Source: Pleurocapsa minor HA4230-MV1
Lineage (GTDB): Bacteria > Cyanobacteriota > Cyanobacteriia > Cyanobacteriales > Xenococcaceae
NCBI GenBank assembly: GCA_019359095.1
Contig: JAHHHZ010000021.1
Span: 113,327-177,326 of the forward strand
Reading direction: 5' to 3'
Length of the DNA stretch: 64,000 nucleotides
A program made the translations under genes and the position numbers. Shown in pieces: positions 1 through 9,462 of the stretch. The notes beneath the pieces were generated by a model. The model did not search any database. It saw nothing but the letters and a program-made list of their open reading frames with translations, and was not told the origin of the DNA. Within the stretch, counting starts at the first letter, position 1, and every line of letters starts with the position of its first letter.

Positions 1-1427
1 TTGAGATGTAATAGGGCGATCGCGCCCTTAGCTAAATTTTCGCCATCTAAGATTGCTAAGGTCGAACGGTGTTTGCTACCGTCATACACTAAAGTTAGTA
101 CCCAGCCAGCATCTTCTGATTCAGCATTAGGTTTAGTCACAAAAATTGGTTCGCTAACATATCCGCTAGGGGCAAAAGAATGTATTTCTCTTTCTCCCGT
201 CGCCAAATCTAATTTTAAGATTGCCTGTAATGGCGCGTTACGAACATTATCGTTAGCTGCACCAATAAATAAGTAGCGATATTCTCGACCAACTTGATTT
301 GGGTTATGGGTGGGAAACTCACAGCAGCGACTTTCTAACATCTCTCGTTCAACAGTACCATCATCAAGATTGAGCTTAAATCGCCACAGTTGACCAGGAT
401 CGATACTGTCAAAATCTACTTCTTTGTAGTTAGAATTGGGCTGCACTTGAGGCAAAGTTTGATAGGTAATGGAATCAACTATAATCTGGTTATCTTGCTC
501 AAAAGCATTAGCATGATGGAATACAAAGCCTGAATCAACGCTAAAAGTCCTGATTTTTTTATTGTTTGGATCGCGAGGAATTAAAATTACGTTGGTGGGT
601 TTTTGGGGTTGAAACTCAACACATTCTCCCGCGCCACGCATCCCCAACAGAAAAGGAAGTGGATTAAAGTTGACAGGGTTCTGAAAAAAGATCGCGTATT
701 TTGGCGTGATGATAAAATCGTGGATGAAAGAAAAGCCAGGAACACTGTGGGCATGACGACGCAACAGCTTACCATCAGGGGCAAATTCAAACAGAGTAAT
801 TTTACTTGAAAGCCCAGGATCGACTCGGAAGTTGACTAAACAGGGTTCACCATGATCGAGTTCACAACTAGGATCGATCCAAGGATGGGCAGCAAAAGCA
901 TCTCCAGGAGATAATACCCCGTCGAGATAATCAATCCCCATCGTTTCTAAAGTCTTGGGATCTAAGCGATGGGGTTCTGCTGCTTCCCAAAGTGCCAGTA
1001 GCTTGCTTCCCCAGTAAATTACTCCTGTGTTAGCAATATTTTTTAGCTTGAAGTCAAAGATATTACTGAACAATCCTCCTGGTTTTTGCGTCCCAAACAC
1101 GCCCCGATAGAGAATTTTGCCCGCATCTTTCTCTTTAACATAAGCTTCGGTTTGCACAAAGCGATTACGGTAATGCGCTTTCCCATCCTTAAAAGAAAAG
1201 GCGCTAATCATACCATCACCATCAAAAGGATGATGAATTGCTGAACCACCAATATCTAGTAAGCCAGGGCCATTACGAAAGAGAGTTCCTGATAATTCGA
1301 CAGGAATTTGACCCTCAATTTCCGTGATTTCATATTCATATTCGTTGGGTTGGGAATCATAACCCCGCTTCCACTCTTCAAGGTTATACGGTTGGCTATT
1401 AGCTGTTTGCGCGATGGTATTGGTCAT
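1..1427 (-). CDS. Apocarotenoid-15,15'-oxygenase-like carotenoid cleavage dioxygenase (3' end outside window)
   Basis: The reading frame runs from an ATG at 1427 to the window edge without a stop, about 475 codons. It follows the cyanobacterial apocarotenoid oxygenase (ACO/Diox1) pattern from end to end: an N-terminal EEWKRGYDSQP, GTLFRNGPGL, HPFDGDGMI, GVFGTQKPGG and NIANTGVIYWG. Three of the four iron-binding histidines expected for the family are visible, in AAHPWIDP, FIHDFIIT and FHHANAFEQ; the fourth (HHIPY motif) would lie just past the edge. Enzymes of this family split apocarotenals at the 15,15' double bond using O2 and Fe(II), giving retinal. Only some 12-20 residues appear to be missing. 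It faces away from the csbD gene and looks like a single-gene unit. Confidence 0.9.
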   Translation of the reverse strand, partial: MTNTIAQTANSQPYNLEEWKRGYDSQPNEYEYEITEIEGQIPVELSGTLFRNGPGLLDIGGSAIHHPFDGDGMISAFSFKDGKAHYRNRFVQTEAYVKEKDAGKILYRGVFGTQKPGGLFSNIFDFKLKNIANTGVIYWGSKLLALWEAAEPHRLDPKTLETMGIDYLDGVLSPGDAFAAHPWIDPSCELDHGEPCLVNFRVDPGLSSKITLFEFAPDGKLLRRHAHSVPGFSFIHDFIITPKYAIFFQNPVNFNPLPFLLGMRGAGECVEFQPQKPTNVILIPRDPNNKKIRTFSVDSGFVFHHANAFEQDNQIIVDSITYQTLPQVQPNSNYKEVDFDSIDPGQLWRFKLNLDDGTVEREMLESRCCEFPTHNPNQVGREYRYLFIGAANDNVRNAPLQAILKLDLATGEREIHSFAPSGYVSEPIFVTKPNAESEDAGWVLTLVYDGSKHRSTLAILDGENLAKGAIALLHL

Positions 1428-1611
1428 GATGATTGTGTTTTTAAGCAATCCTGTTCTGATACAGTATCAAGAAATGTAAAGTTATCTTTATATTTTAGAT
1501 AATAAACCTTAATTTTGCCTGACAGCGATCGCTTTATCAATGAGCAATGTTCACTGTTGAATTAAAACATCATTAAAATTCCTAAATTTTTTAGTTAATA
1601 CTTAAACAGAA

Positions 1612-1641
1612 AAGGGAAGTTTAGTGGTTTAAACTTCCCTT
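1612..1641 (-). terminator. Intrinsic terminator after the csbD-type gene
   Basis: A perfect 12-bp inverted repeat (aagggaagttta / taaacttccctt) with a 6-nt loop lies 27 bases past the stop of the leftward CsbD gene. Read on the minus strand the stem is followed by a short T-rich run (ttttctgttt), as expected for a Rho-independent terminator. Confidence 0.7.
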
Positions 1642-1667
1642 AAGAATGTAATACTAATCAAGCAAAA

Positions 1668-1853
1668 TCATTGGTCAATCATTTTTTTTAGCTCGTCCTT
1701 AACATTTTCAACACTATGTTGAACTTGAGCTTCTTCCTGCTTTTCCTGACCTTCGACTTTATCTTGAGGATTACCCGTTACTTCTCCTACTACTTCTTGT
1801 ACTTTACCCTCAACATTTTTAGCAGTTGCATTAATGCGATCTTCTATACTCAT
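1668..1853 (-). CDS. CsbD family stress-response protein
   Basis: This 61-residue, highly charged protein has the CsbD-family pattern (start MSIEDRINATAKNVEGK, then VGEVTGNPQDKVEGQ). CsbD-like proteins are small, soluble and induced by general stress or by desiccation and osmotic shock; their molecular role is not settled. Length is normal for the family. The gene stands alone, ends in a strong hairpin terminator and is divergent from the transglutaminase-like gene to its right. The function beyond stress association is unknown. Confidence 0.85.
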   Translation of the reverse strand: MSIEDRINATAKNVEGKVQEVVGEVTGNPQDKVEGQEKQEEAQVQHSVENVKDELKKMIDQ

Positions 1854-1991
1854 GGAATTAATTTCCTTATAATAAAATTTTCATTAGCATATCTACCTGA
1901 AGCAATGAAGTACATCTATCAAGAGATTGATTTAAAGAGCTATTTTCAAACAACATAGTTAAGATCTAAAATATTAATTGAAAGCAAAACT

Positions 1992-2825
1992 ATGAAGTTT
2001 AAACTTGGCTGCCACCTAGACTACAATATTTCCAGCAGCAGTACATTTATTTTTAATATTCGCGTTTTAGCCAATCAATACCAGCGAATTTTAGAGCAGA
2101 ATCTCAAGATTTCTCCTGAATGCAAGATAGAAGAATATCTCGATCAAGACCATCAAAATAGCTACTTTCGTCTAATTGCGCCTACAGGAAAACTAGTTAT
2201 TGATTATCAAGCAACTGTAGATTTAACTCACCGTGCTGATAGTATCAATGAGATTCAAGAAACATCTCCTGCTAAATTACCTCTTGATGTTATTCCTTAT
2301 TTATATCCTTCCCGCTATTGCCAAAGCGATCGCCTGATGAAATTAGCTCAAGACGAATTTGGTAGCGGTGAATCTGGGTATGCCAAGGTTCAAGCCATTT
2401 GCGATTGGATTTATCACAAAATCGACTATCTTTCAGGAAGCAGTGACTCTCAAACTTCAGCATATGATACGGCGAGCGAAAGAGTAGGAGTGTGTCGAGA
2501 TTTTGCTCATTTGGGAATCGCTTTTTGTCGAGCATTAAGTATTCCTGCGCGTTTTGTTTCTGCCTATGCTTGGCAATTACAGCCACCCGATTTTCATGCT
2601 TGTTTTGAAGCATATTTGGGCGATCGGTGGTATTTGTTTGACGCTACTCGTCTTGCGCCTATTAATGGATTAGTACGGATTGGTACGGGAAAAGATGCAG
2701 CAGACACTGCTTTTGCTACGGTATTTGGTGCGATCGAGTTAAACAACATGAACGTATATATCGATCGGGTTGACGAACAGGGATCAGAGCCAGAAAAGAC
2801 CGACTACGCGACAATTTCTGCTTAA
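1992..2825 (+). CDS. Transglutaminase-like (cysteine protease fold) protein
   Basis: The protein has 277 residues: an N-terminal beta-rich domain (about 1-90) typical of bacterial transglutaminase-like proteins, then the core domain. The catalytic triad is visible: Cys168 in GVCRDFAH, His202 in DFHACFEAY and Asp217 in LFDATR. There is no signal peptide, so a cytoplasmic location is likely. Members of this group are thought to act as proteases or amidases rather than true cross-linking enzymes; the substrate is unknown. The gene is monocistronic, starting after an AT-rich leader and ending before the convergent diguanylate cyclase gene. Confidence 0.85.
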   Translation: MKFKLGCHLDYNISSSSTFIFNIRVLANQYQRILEQNLKISPECKIEEYLDQDHQNSYFRLIAPTGKLVIDYQATVDLTHRADSINEIQETSPAKLPLDVIPYLYPSRYCQSDRLMKLAQDEFGSGESGYAKVQAICDWIYHKIDYLSGSSDSQTSAYDTASERVGVCRDFAHLGIAFCRALSIPARFVSAYAWQLQPPDFHACFEAYLGDRWYLFDATRLAPINGLVRIGTGKDAADTAFATVFGAIELNNMNVYIDRVDEQGSEPEKTDYATISA

Positions 2826-2868
2826 ATTAATATTAAACAATATACCCAGCGTGATGAGCCTACGGTGA

Positions 2869-3813
2869 TTACTTAAAACGATCGCGTCCCTGTTGTTTTG
2901 CTTGATACAGAGCAGCATCAGCAGCAGCGATCGCCGACTTTGGCTGTAATTTTTGGCAGGGAATTTGACTACTGATACCCAAACTCATTGTCACGTATTG
3001 GCTAACTAAAGATTGAGCGTGAGGAATTTGCAGCTTTTTTACTTCGGCGATCGCGGATTGGGCAACTTTAATCGCCCCTTGATAATCGGTATAAGGTAAA
3101 ATCAAGGCGAATTCTTCCCCACCATAACGACAAACTAAATCTGATTCTCCCTTGGCAGCTAAATTAAGAGCCACAGCTACTTGTTTAAGGCAATCATCTC
3201 CTGCTTGATGACCGTAAAAATCGTTGTAATTTTTGAAATAGTCAAGATCCCCAAGAATAAGAGTGATTGGTGCTTGTTTTTGTGCCAATAAACACCATTG
3301 TTGGTCGAGATACTCATCAAAGCGACGACGATTGGCAACTGCGGTCAAGCCATCTAAATTGGCTAATAACATCAGTTGTTGATTAGCTTGTTGTAAAGCA
3401 GCCGATTGTTCCATCACTTTACGAGTTAAAAAATGCAGCTTTAAATGAACTTTAATCCTAGCTAGTACTTCCTCTTCTTGAAATGGCTTAGTAATATAAT
3501 CTACTGCCCCTAGGGATAATCCTTTGATTTTATTTTCGGTATCGGCAAGTGCAGTCATAAAAATGATGGGAATATTACTGGTAAAAGAATTAGCTTTCAG
3601 TCGCTGACAAGTTTCAAAGCCATTAATACCAGGCATTTGAACGTCCAACAAAATTAATTCTGGTAGAGCATATTGGGTCTGAGCGATCGCACTTTCTCCA
3701 TCAACTGCTACTCTGACTTTTAATCCAGCACTTTTTAGCACCTGGGATAACACTGCCAAGTTAGTATGATTGTCATCGACGATTAAAATTACACCAGTAT
3801 CTGGATTATCCAT
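2869..3813 (-). CDS. Response regulator with diguanylate cyclase (REC-GGDEF)
   Basis: The protein has 314 residues. The receiver domain (about 8-125) has the acidic pair DD13-14, phospho-acceptor Asp57 in LLDVQMPG and the conserved Lys in YITKPF. A short coiled linker leads to a GGDEF domain (about 150-314) with an intact active-site loop, YGGEEFALIL, so c-di-GMP synthesis is expected. The inhibitory I-site motif RxxD five residues before the loop reads GESD, so the key Arg is absent and product inhibition may be lost. It lies 21 bases downstream of the hybrid histidine kinase and is almost certainly its operon partner and output. Confidence 0.92.
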   Translation of the reverse strand: MDNPDTGVILIVDDNHTNLAVLSQVLKSAGLKVRVAVDGESAIAQTQYALPELILLDVQMPGINGFETCQRLKANSFTSNIPIIFMTALADTENKIKGLSLGAVDYITKPFQEEEVLARIKVHLKLHFLTRKVMEQSAALQQANQQLMLLANLDGLTAVANRRRFDEYLDQQWCLLAQKQAPITLILGDLDYFKNYNDFYGHQAGDDCLKQVAVALNLAAKGESDLVCRYGGEEFALILPYTDYQGAIKVAQSAIAEVKKLQIPHAQSLVSQYVTMSLGISSQIPCQKLQPKSAIAAADAALYQAKQQGRDRFK

Positions 3814-3834
3814 AATCTAAAGAAAAGTTAGAAC

Positions 3835-6657
3835 TCAAGAGTCCGCAGAATTATTAGCCAGATGTTGTTCAATAAATTCTTGAAGCTGTTTTATTTGAAA
3901 ACTGGCGGTTAAATCGAGCAATTCTTGAGCAAAAGCGTAAAAACTGTAATCTAACTGTTTTAATTCCTCAGCAATTTCTTGAATTTCGTCTAGGCTACCT
4001 TGTTTGGCAAGGTCATATAATTGAGAAAGCTTGCCACTTGCAGGAGGAACCATGGCTTCTTTTGGTTGAGAAACATTGAGAACATTATGATTGGTTAAAT
4101 TAGCATCAGTCTCTTCATAAATCCATTGTAGTTGCAGATGCACTTTTAGCATTTCAAACAAAACGTCTGCCTGGACTGGTTTGGGCAGAAATTCATCCGC
4201 ACCTGCATCAATACTTTTATTGCGATCGATTTCAAAAACACTGGCAGAAGAAGTAACTAAAATAATATTTTGCAACTGAGGTGATTTTCGCAGCTGATGC
4301 ATCATTGCAAAACCATCCATTATGGGCATGATTAGATCGGTAATAATTAAGTCTGGAGCAATGGCTAAAGATTTTTCTAACCCTTCTCGACCATTATCTG
4401 CTTCGCTCACATCAAAACCAATTGGTCGCAGTAAGTTAAGTAGTACAGAGCGATTTTCCCAGCGATCGTCTACTACTAAAATTTTTCTGGTCTTGCCGTC
4501 ATAACCAATAATTTTGCCATCAGTTCCAATTCTGTTCGTATCTGCCCATGCTTTTGCTTCTGGTAATTCCACATCAAACCAAAATACACTACCGCGATCG
4601 CGCTGACTTTGGACTTCTATAGTACTATTCATCATTTCTATGATGTTTTGACTAATTGCCAAACCCAATCCTGTTCCCTCCGTCATTTTTGTCGTATCGC
4701 CAACTTGCTCAAAAGGCAGAAAGATGTTTTGGACTTGTACTTCTGTCATACCCACCCCTGTATCTTCAATTTGAAATCTAATTTTTGATAATGAATCTGA
4801 TGAGCTTAACAATTCAACTTTAAAAGTCACACCACCGCGATCGGTAAATTTAATTGCATTACCGATCAGATTAATTAATACTTGTCGCAGGCGTTTTTCG
4901 TCGGCACTAACGCCAACAGGTAGTTGTGAGTTGGCTTGAAAGATAAAGGCAATGTTTTTCTGTTCGGCACGGATACGACAAATTTCTGCCACTCCTTGTA
5001 AAAAGCTAGAAAAATGGAAACTTTTAGGATGAAGCTCCATTTTCTGCGCCTCAATTTTAGAAATATCGAGAATATCGTTGATCAAGGTAAGCAAATGAGA
5101 GCCACATTGATAAATGATTTCTACTCCTTTACTATCCTCGTTTTTACTTGCTTTAGAGCGTTGCAATATTTGTGCGTAGCCCAAAATTCCGTTCAAGGGT
5201 GTTCTTAATTCGTGACTCATGTTAGCCAGAAATTCGCTTTTAGCTTGGTTAGCGCGATCGGCAGTATGTTTAGCTTTTTCTGCTTCTTCTTTTGCCACTT
5301 GCAACTCTAAAGTGCGTTTTTCTACCCTAGTTTCTAGTTCGGTGTTCGTCTGTTCCAGGGTAGCAAAAGATTCTTGTAACTGTTGTGCCATATTGTTAAA
5401 CGAATCAGCTAAAACTCCTATTTCATTAATACCTCGAACTTGGACTCGGCGATCTAAATCACCACGAGCGATCGCTTCAGATACCTGGGATAAGAGTAAA
5501 ATCGGTCGAGCAATCCAGCGAGAAGTGTAAATCCCCAAAACTGTTGCCACGCCTAAAGCTATTAAGCATAATAAAATGGTCGTGCGAGTATTGGCATTAA
5601 TTTCTGCCATAAAATCAGCTTCGGGAATCGCCAAAACAACCAACCAATCCAAACCATATTGATCTTGCCAAGGAGTAACCAGAACAAAAGTTTTTTTGTC
5701 TGCGTTTGGCGCAGCTATGTCAGAGGGAATCGCCATTGCCAACTGCTGAGCATTTTTAATCTTGTTGAGATTGCCAAATTTTTGTTTCAAATCAGCATAA
5801 ATTGCGCGAATCGTCGGATCTTTGCTAGCCGAGGCTTTCATTCTTTGAGCTTCACCTTTGTCAATGGTGTAAAATTTCTCGTCACTTGAAGCTGCTACTA
5901 TTAACCCGTTTCTTTCTAAGATATATGTCTTGGCTGAAGGAGTAACTTGTAATTGTTTAAGAAAATCTCCAATTTGCGAAAGTACTAGATCGATACCAAT
6001 TACACCCAGCAGTTTTTTATCTCGATCGTAGAGGGGATAGCTAGCAGAAACAGAGATGATCGAAGGATCGTCATCCCAGGTGTAAATTTCGCTCCATAAA
6101 GGACGACCATACTTAACAGCATCTGTATACCAACTATCAAGGCGAAAATCAAATTCCTCTTCAATAATTTTTTGGGTAGGATTGCCCTTGGCATCGGTAG
6201 CATAGCCGTGATATTTACCCAGATAAGCTTGTTCGATCAAATCCATTCTTAAGCTATCGTCAGAGGCGCGATAAATACCAATGAAGTCACCTTGAGGATT
6301 ACCAAAGTTGATATAGCCAAACTTGGGAAAAGTCCGCATTTGTTGCCAAAAATAACGCCCAAAAGTGCGAAGATCTTGGGTGTTAATTAAGCCTAAATTA
6401 ATCGCGCGAGCATTAACTTGATTGATTTGATGAGGAATACCTAAATAACTATCCAGATGTTGATCGATGCGATCGCTGACATCTTTTTGTAGCTTTACAG
6501 CTAGATCGTTAACCGCTTTTTGACCGTTGCGTAGAGATAAATATCCCGTCAGCCCAACGGCAGCAAAAATTTGCAAGACAAAAGGAATGACAAGAACTGT
6601 ACGCAGGGGAAGTTGTTTAGATTTTTTACAGCCCAGATAAGTTGATAGTATGCTCAA
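3835..6657 (-). CDS. Membrane hybrid histidine kinase (Cache-HAMP-HisKA-HATPase-REC)
   Basis: This is a 940-residue sensor. A first membrane helix (about 20-41) is followed by a large periplasmic dCache-type sensor domain (about 42-350), a second helix (about 359-379), HAMP (about 375-430) and a coiled coil. The kinase core comes next: H-box [15 protein letters not shown] with His482, N-box around Asn600 and G-boxes DTGVGM and GTGLGL. A receiver domain follows with Asp774 in IITDLIMP and Lys in LPKP. The last 100 residues carry no motif I recognise. The ligand is unknown; dCache domains usually bind small metabolites. It starts the two-gene operon with the diguanylate-cyclase regulator, so the likely output is c-di-GMP control. 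Confidence 0.93.
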   Translation of the reverse strand: MSILSTYLGCKKSKQLPLRTVLVIPFVLQIFAAVGLTGYLSLRNGQKAVNDLAVKLQKDVSDRIDQHLDSYLGIPHQINQVNARAINLGLINTQDLRTFGRYFWQQMRTFPKFGYINFGNPQGDFIGIYRASDDSLRMDLIEQAYLGKYHGYATDAKGNPTQKIIEEEFDFRLDSWYTDAVKYGRPLWSEIYTWDDDPSIISVSASYPLYDRDKKLLGVIGIDLVLSQIGDFLKQLQVTPSAKTYILERNGLIVAASSDEKFYTIDKGEAQRMKASASKDPTIRAIYADLKQKFGNLNKIKNAQQLAMAIPSDIAAPNADKKTFVLVTPWQDQYGLDWLVVLAIPEADFMAEINANTRTTILLCLIALGVATVLGIYTSRWIARPILLLSQVSEAIARGDLDRRVQVRGINEIGVLADSFNNMAQQLQESFATLEQTNTELETRVEKRTLELQVAKEEAEKAKHTADRANQAKSEFLANMSHELRTPLNGILGYAQILQRSKASKNEDSKGVEIIYQCGSHLLTLINDILDISKIEAQKMELHPKSFHFSSFLQGVAEICRIRAEQKNIAFIFQANSQLPVGVSADEKRLRQVLINLIGNAIKFTDRGGVTFKVELLSSSDSLSKIRFQIEDTGVGMTEVQVQNIFLPFEQVGDTTKMTEGTGLGLAISQNIIEMMNSTIEVQSQRDRGSVFWFDVELPEAKAWADTNRIGTDGKIIGYDGKTRKILVVDDRWENRSVLLNLLRPIGFDVSEADNGREGLEKSLAIAPDLIITDLIMPIMDGFAMMHQLRKSPQLQNIILVTSSASVFEIDRNKSIDAGADEFLPKPVQADVLFEMLKVHLQLQWIYEETDANLTNHNVLNVSQPKEAMVPPASGKLSQLYDLAKQGSLDEIQEIAEELKQLDYSFYAFAQELLDLTASFQIKQLQEFIEQHLANNSADS

Positions 6658-7056
6658 GGAGTTAACTCGCTTACGATCTAAATTATTTTTATAATTCCCC
6701 GATTAATTTAATAATTTAACAATTAGATTTTTATCAAAAGAATTTTTAATACAATTCATAGTACTAGAGCGTCTAGGTTACAATATTTAGCTAATTTTAA
6801 GTAGCGCGAGCATTTGGGCATTGCCCACATTACCACATTTAATTTTTTTGACACAATAAAATTAGAGTGGACACATAAGTACTAGCACGTCTAGTTTAAA
6901 TTGTTAGGTAAATTAATCGCTAAAAATAAAGCCAGATAGAGACTTTATACATTTGATGAACCCAGTATTTTAGCCTAGACACGCTAGTAGGTATCTTTGT
7001 CAATCAACCAGTAATTGAAGAATAGATAACCCAATATTTTATTCATTATCGAGCAG
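6658..7056. other. AT-rich intergenic region with a three-copy 17-bp motif
   Basis: No coding sequence was recognised. The region should contain the promoter of the leftward kinase operon. It also holds three related 17-bp words: gtactagagcgtctagg (6761-6777), gtactagcacgtctagt (6879-6895) and, inverted, cctagacacgctagtag (6974-6990). Confidence 0.6.
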
Positions 7057-7425
7057 TTAAAATTCATATCCTCTTTTAACCCAATAATTCCAATCTTCAA
7101 TCGCTTCTTTTGTGGTCGAATCAATGTTTCGAGCTTGTATATCAGATAATCGTGCGCAGAAAACATCCTCTAGCTCACTTTCTTGATAGAGAACTTCAAC
7201 GAACATATCATGTGAACAATCATCTTCTGGCGACATTTCTAAAACAGTAACGTCTCTGCCTTTAGGTTTTTGACGGTTTACCCATTTAGCCTTGAAAGGA
7301 AAATTGATTTTATCTTGCAAATAGTAATACCAACCCATTGCCCTTTCCTGGTCATCATAGCAATCTACCACCACTTCCATATAAATCCGCTCGTCGCGGA
7401 CATGATCCTGTTTAACTTCCGACAT
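7057..7425 (-). CDS. ccbP: CcbP-type calcium-binding protein
   Basis: This is a 122-residue acidic protein with the cyanobacterial calcium-binding CcbP pattern (DERIYMEVVVDCYDDQERAMG, then WYYYLQDKINFPFKAKW). In heterocyst-forming cyanobacteria CcbP buffers free Ca2+ and its breakdown accompanies differentiation; in other cyanobacteria the role is less clear, probably calcium buffering or signalling. Length is typical. The C-terminal part, ending KEAIEDWNYWVKRGYEF, is also family-like. The gene stands alone with AT-rich flanks. Confidence 0.78.
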   Translation of the reverse strand: MSEVKQDHVRDERIYMEVVVDCYDDQERAMGWYYYLQDKINFPFKAKWVNRQKPKGRDVTVLEMSPEDDCSHDMFVEVLYQESELEDVFCARLSDIQARNIDSTTKEAIEDWNYWVKRGYEF

Positions 7426-7613
7426 AACTAGACAAATTAATATAACTGTTTGAGTTTATTATCCAACCTATTTTTAAATGTTACATTTATAGTTAGCAAG
7501 CGATCGCTATCTGAAGCAATACTTCAACTTGCTCACGTTACTAAGGCAAACAGAGAATTTTTTGAGTTATTCATTGAATCTTCATGATCTTTTAAATCAG
7601 GAAAACGAGTTGA

Positions 7614-8243
7614 TTATAGTAAAGTTTGACTGAATTCTCTTAAAGCTACAGAAGAGCCGACTTGCCAAGCTCGATTAATATATTGAGTTACGATTTCTTT
7701 GATCAAAAAATTTGGGAAAACAACGCTTTGATCAGATTCTATATATTTGTTATTCGCGAAAAGATAAATATGCAATTTATTAGTTTTATAAATCCATACT
7801 TCGGGAATTGCTAGAGAAATATAATCTTCAATACGAGTAAAAGAAGTAACATCTATTTCAATTGCTAAATCGGGTGGCGGGTCGATACTCAAATCTAATT
7901 TTCTTTTTCCCAATATTGCTTGATAATTCTCGATATAAAAACAAACATCAGGTTCTAATCCCGCTTCTTTTCCACGCCTTAAAGTTATGGGATGAAAACT
8001 TTCCCAGTCTTGCCCTTGATGGCGTAGTAATATTTTAACCAGGTCTGCAATCACATCAATTTCTTTGCCGTGTTCGGCTATAGGACTCATCAATAAAATA
8101 TAATTATCTCGGAAACGAAGACGGGGAATAGAGCGATCGCCTAATTGGTTTAAAATTTGTTCGTAATCGGCTATAGTACCAGGAAATTTTAATATTGTTC
8201 CTGCTGGAAGATCGATTTTATCTGGGGTAATAATAGGTAACAT
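7614..8243 (-). CDS. Uma2 family (DUF820) PD-(D/E)XK endonuclease-like protein
   Basis: The 209-residue protein has the Uma2/DUF820 pattern: an N-terminal yeqilnqLGDR-type segment, then GLEPDVCFYIEN and PPDLAIEIDVTS, which carry the acidic residues of a PD-(D/E)XK nuclease-like core, then an IPEVWIYKTNKLHIY strand. These proteins are found in large numbers in cyanobacteria; nuclease activity is predicted from the fold and the biological role is unknown. It looks full length. No partner gene is adjacent. Confidence 0.88.
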   Translation of the reverse strand: MLPIITPDKIDLPAGTILKFPGTIADYEQILNQLGDRSIPRLRFRDNYILLMSPIAEHGKEIDVIADLVKILLRHQGQDWESFHPITLRRGKEAGLEPDVCFYIENYQAILGKRKLDLSIDPPPDLAIEIDVTSFTRIEDYISLAIPEVWIYKTNKLHIYLFANNKYIESDQSVVFPNFLIKEIVTQYINRAWQVGSSVALREFSQTLL

Positions 8244-8450
8244 ATTTTTACTTTCTAGTAGCTGTTGAAATTAATTTTTTGTTTCATAATTTCTCTTTAA
8301 TCTTGTCAAAGTTTTTCTAGCAAATGTTAGTAAATACTTCCCTTTTTTTTGATTACCTTGTACCTAATTAAAAGTTTATCAAATTAGTTGGAGAAATGAC
8401 CTTACAATAAAAACATAATTTTGGCTTTCGAGAAAAATCGAGGTGAATAG

Positions 8451-8678
8451 TTGAAAAACACGACAACTCAAGTCCGAATTGCTAATCCTAATGATATTCC
8501 TGTAATTTATACTTTTATTCGCAAAAAATCAGAATTTGATCGCTCTATTGGTTCTTATTCAGGTACTATTCAAACTTCTGAAAGCAAAATACGTCAGACA
8601 ATTTTTGGGACTCATCCTTTTGCTTACGTTTTATTAGCAGAAAATCAAAGTATAATAGGATTTGCTTCTCTTCAATAA
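8451..8678 (+). pseudogene. Truncated GNAT N-acetyltransferase
   Basis: The 75 residues from a TTG at 8451 match the first half of a GNAT acetyltransferase (QVRIANPNDIPVIYTFIRKK, then IRQTIFGTHPFAYVLLAE). The frame stops after GFASLQ, just before the acetyl-CoA-binding region, so about half of a normal 150-160-residue protein is missing. I see no continuation in the following bases. It is most likely a decayed gene, though a short peptide could still be made. Confidence 0.7.
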
Positions 8679-8701
8679 TTAAAAATAGTTTGTTTAACTA
8701 C

Positions 8702-9370
8702 TTAATTTTTTAAACTTATTGGTTTACGATTAGGTAATGTGTAACCACAAATTTTAGAATAAAGAGTCGCATCAGGATGTTCTGAACCATATTCTTCGTA
8801 AGCCCAAAGTTTTGTCCATTGTGGTTCTTTTTGATCGAAAGGAACTATTTTATTTTCTTGATTAATAGTAGCTAAAGCTCGTCTAAGTGGTATAGATTGA
8901 TTGGAATTGCAAATAAATTGATCGATTCTTAAAAATGCAGTTTTAGGCGAACAATTAGGCAAACAATTATGAGTGAATGCTTGTTTAAATGTAACTATAT
9001 TACCGTCTTGTTTAATCGAAGAAGGAGCATAATATAATCCAGCTTTATGAAGCTCTTTTCTTTTTCCATAAATATCTGTAACACCATAATTAGCAACATA
9101 AATATATTCTTCTCCGTGAATATACAAGTTTGGTATTTGGTTATTGCTATTTCTTTTTTTTAGAGTAGTAGTTTGAGCAATTTTTTGTTCTGGTTGTTTT
9201 GCAACTGATTGTTGCTTTATTTCTTCAATTTGTGGCTCGTTTGACTTAGTGACAGTTTTATTACTGCTTTCAAAAGACCCTGATAAAGAAAGCCAGCCAA
9301 AAATTAGTGAGCTAACTATATAAGTGCCTATAGTTATTTTTTTGTCATGCTTTGTAGGCTTAAATCCCAT
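8702..9370 (-). CDS. Membrane-anchored protein, possible surface-adhesin-E-like domain
   Basis: The protein has 222 residues. A positively charged N-terminus and one hydrophobic helix (about 14-32) suggest a membrane anchor or uncleaved signal, followed by a charged linker (about 35-75) and a C-terminal domain of about 140 residues with four cysteines (NCLPNC, FICNSN, KICGYTL). The pattern of a value reported over a time period plus a repeated W/Y-rich end (PQWTKLWAYEE) resembles surface-adhesin-protein-E-like domains, but I hold this only weakly. It lies in an AT-rich accessory stretch beside another unknown exported protein on the same strand. Function unknown. Confidence 0.6.
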   Translation of the reverse strand: MGFKPTKHDKKITIGTYIVSSLIFGWLSLSGSFESSNKTVTKSNEPQIEEIKQQSVAKQPEQKIAQTTTLKKRNSNNQIPNLYIHGEEYIYVANYGVTDIYGKRKELHKAGLYYAPSSIKQDGNIVTFKQAFTHNCLPNCSPKTAFLRIDQFICNSNQSIPLRRALATINQENKIVPFDQKEPQWTKLWAYEEYGSEHPDATLYSKICGYTLPNRKPISLKN

Positions 9371-9462
9371 GATGTTAATTATCTTGATATTGGGTTCTAT
9401 AAACTTTTTTTCTTTTTGTGGTCATAATTTTTTGTCTAGCAGATACACAATATTTATTACTT

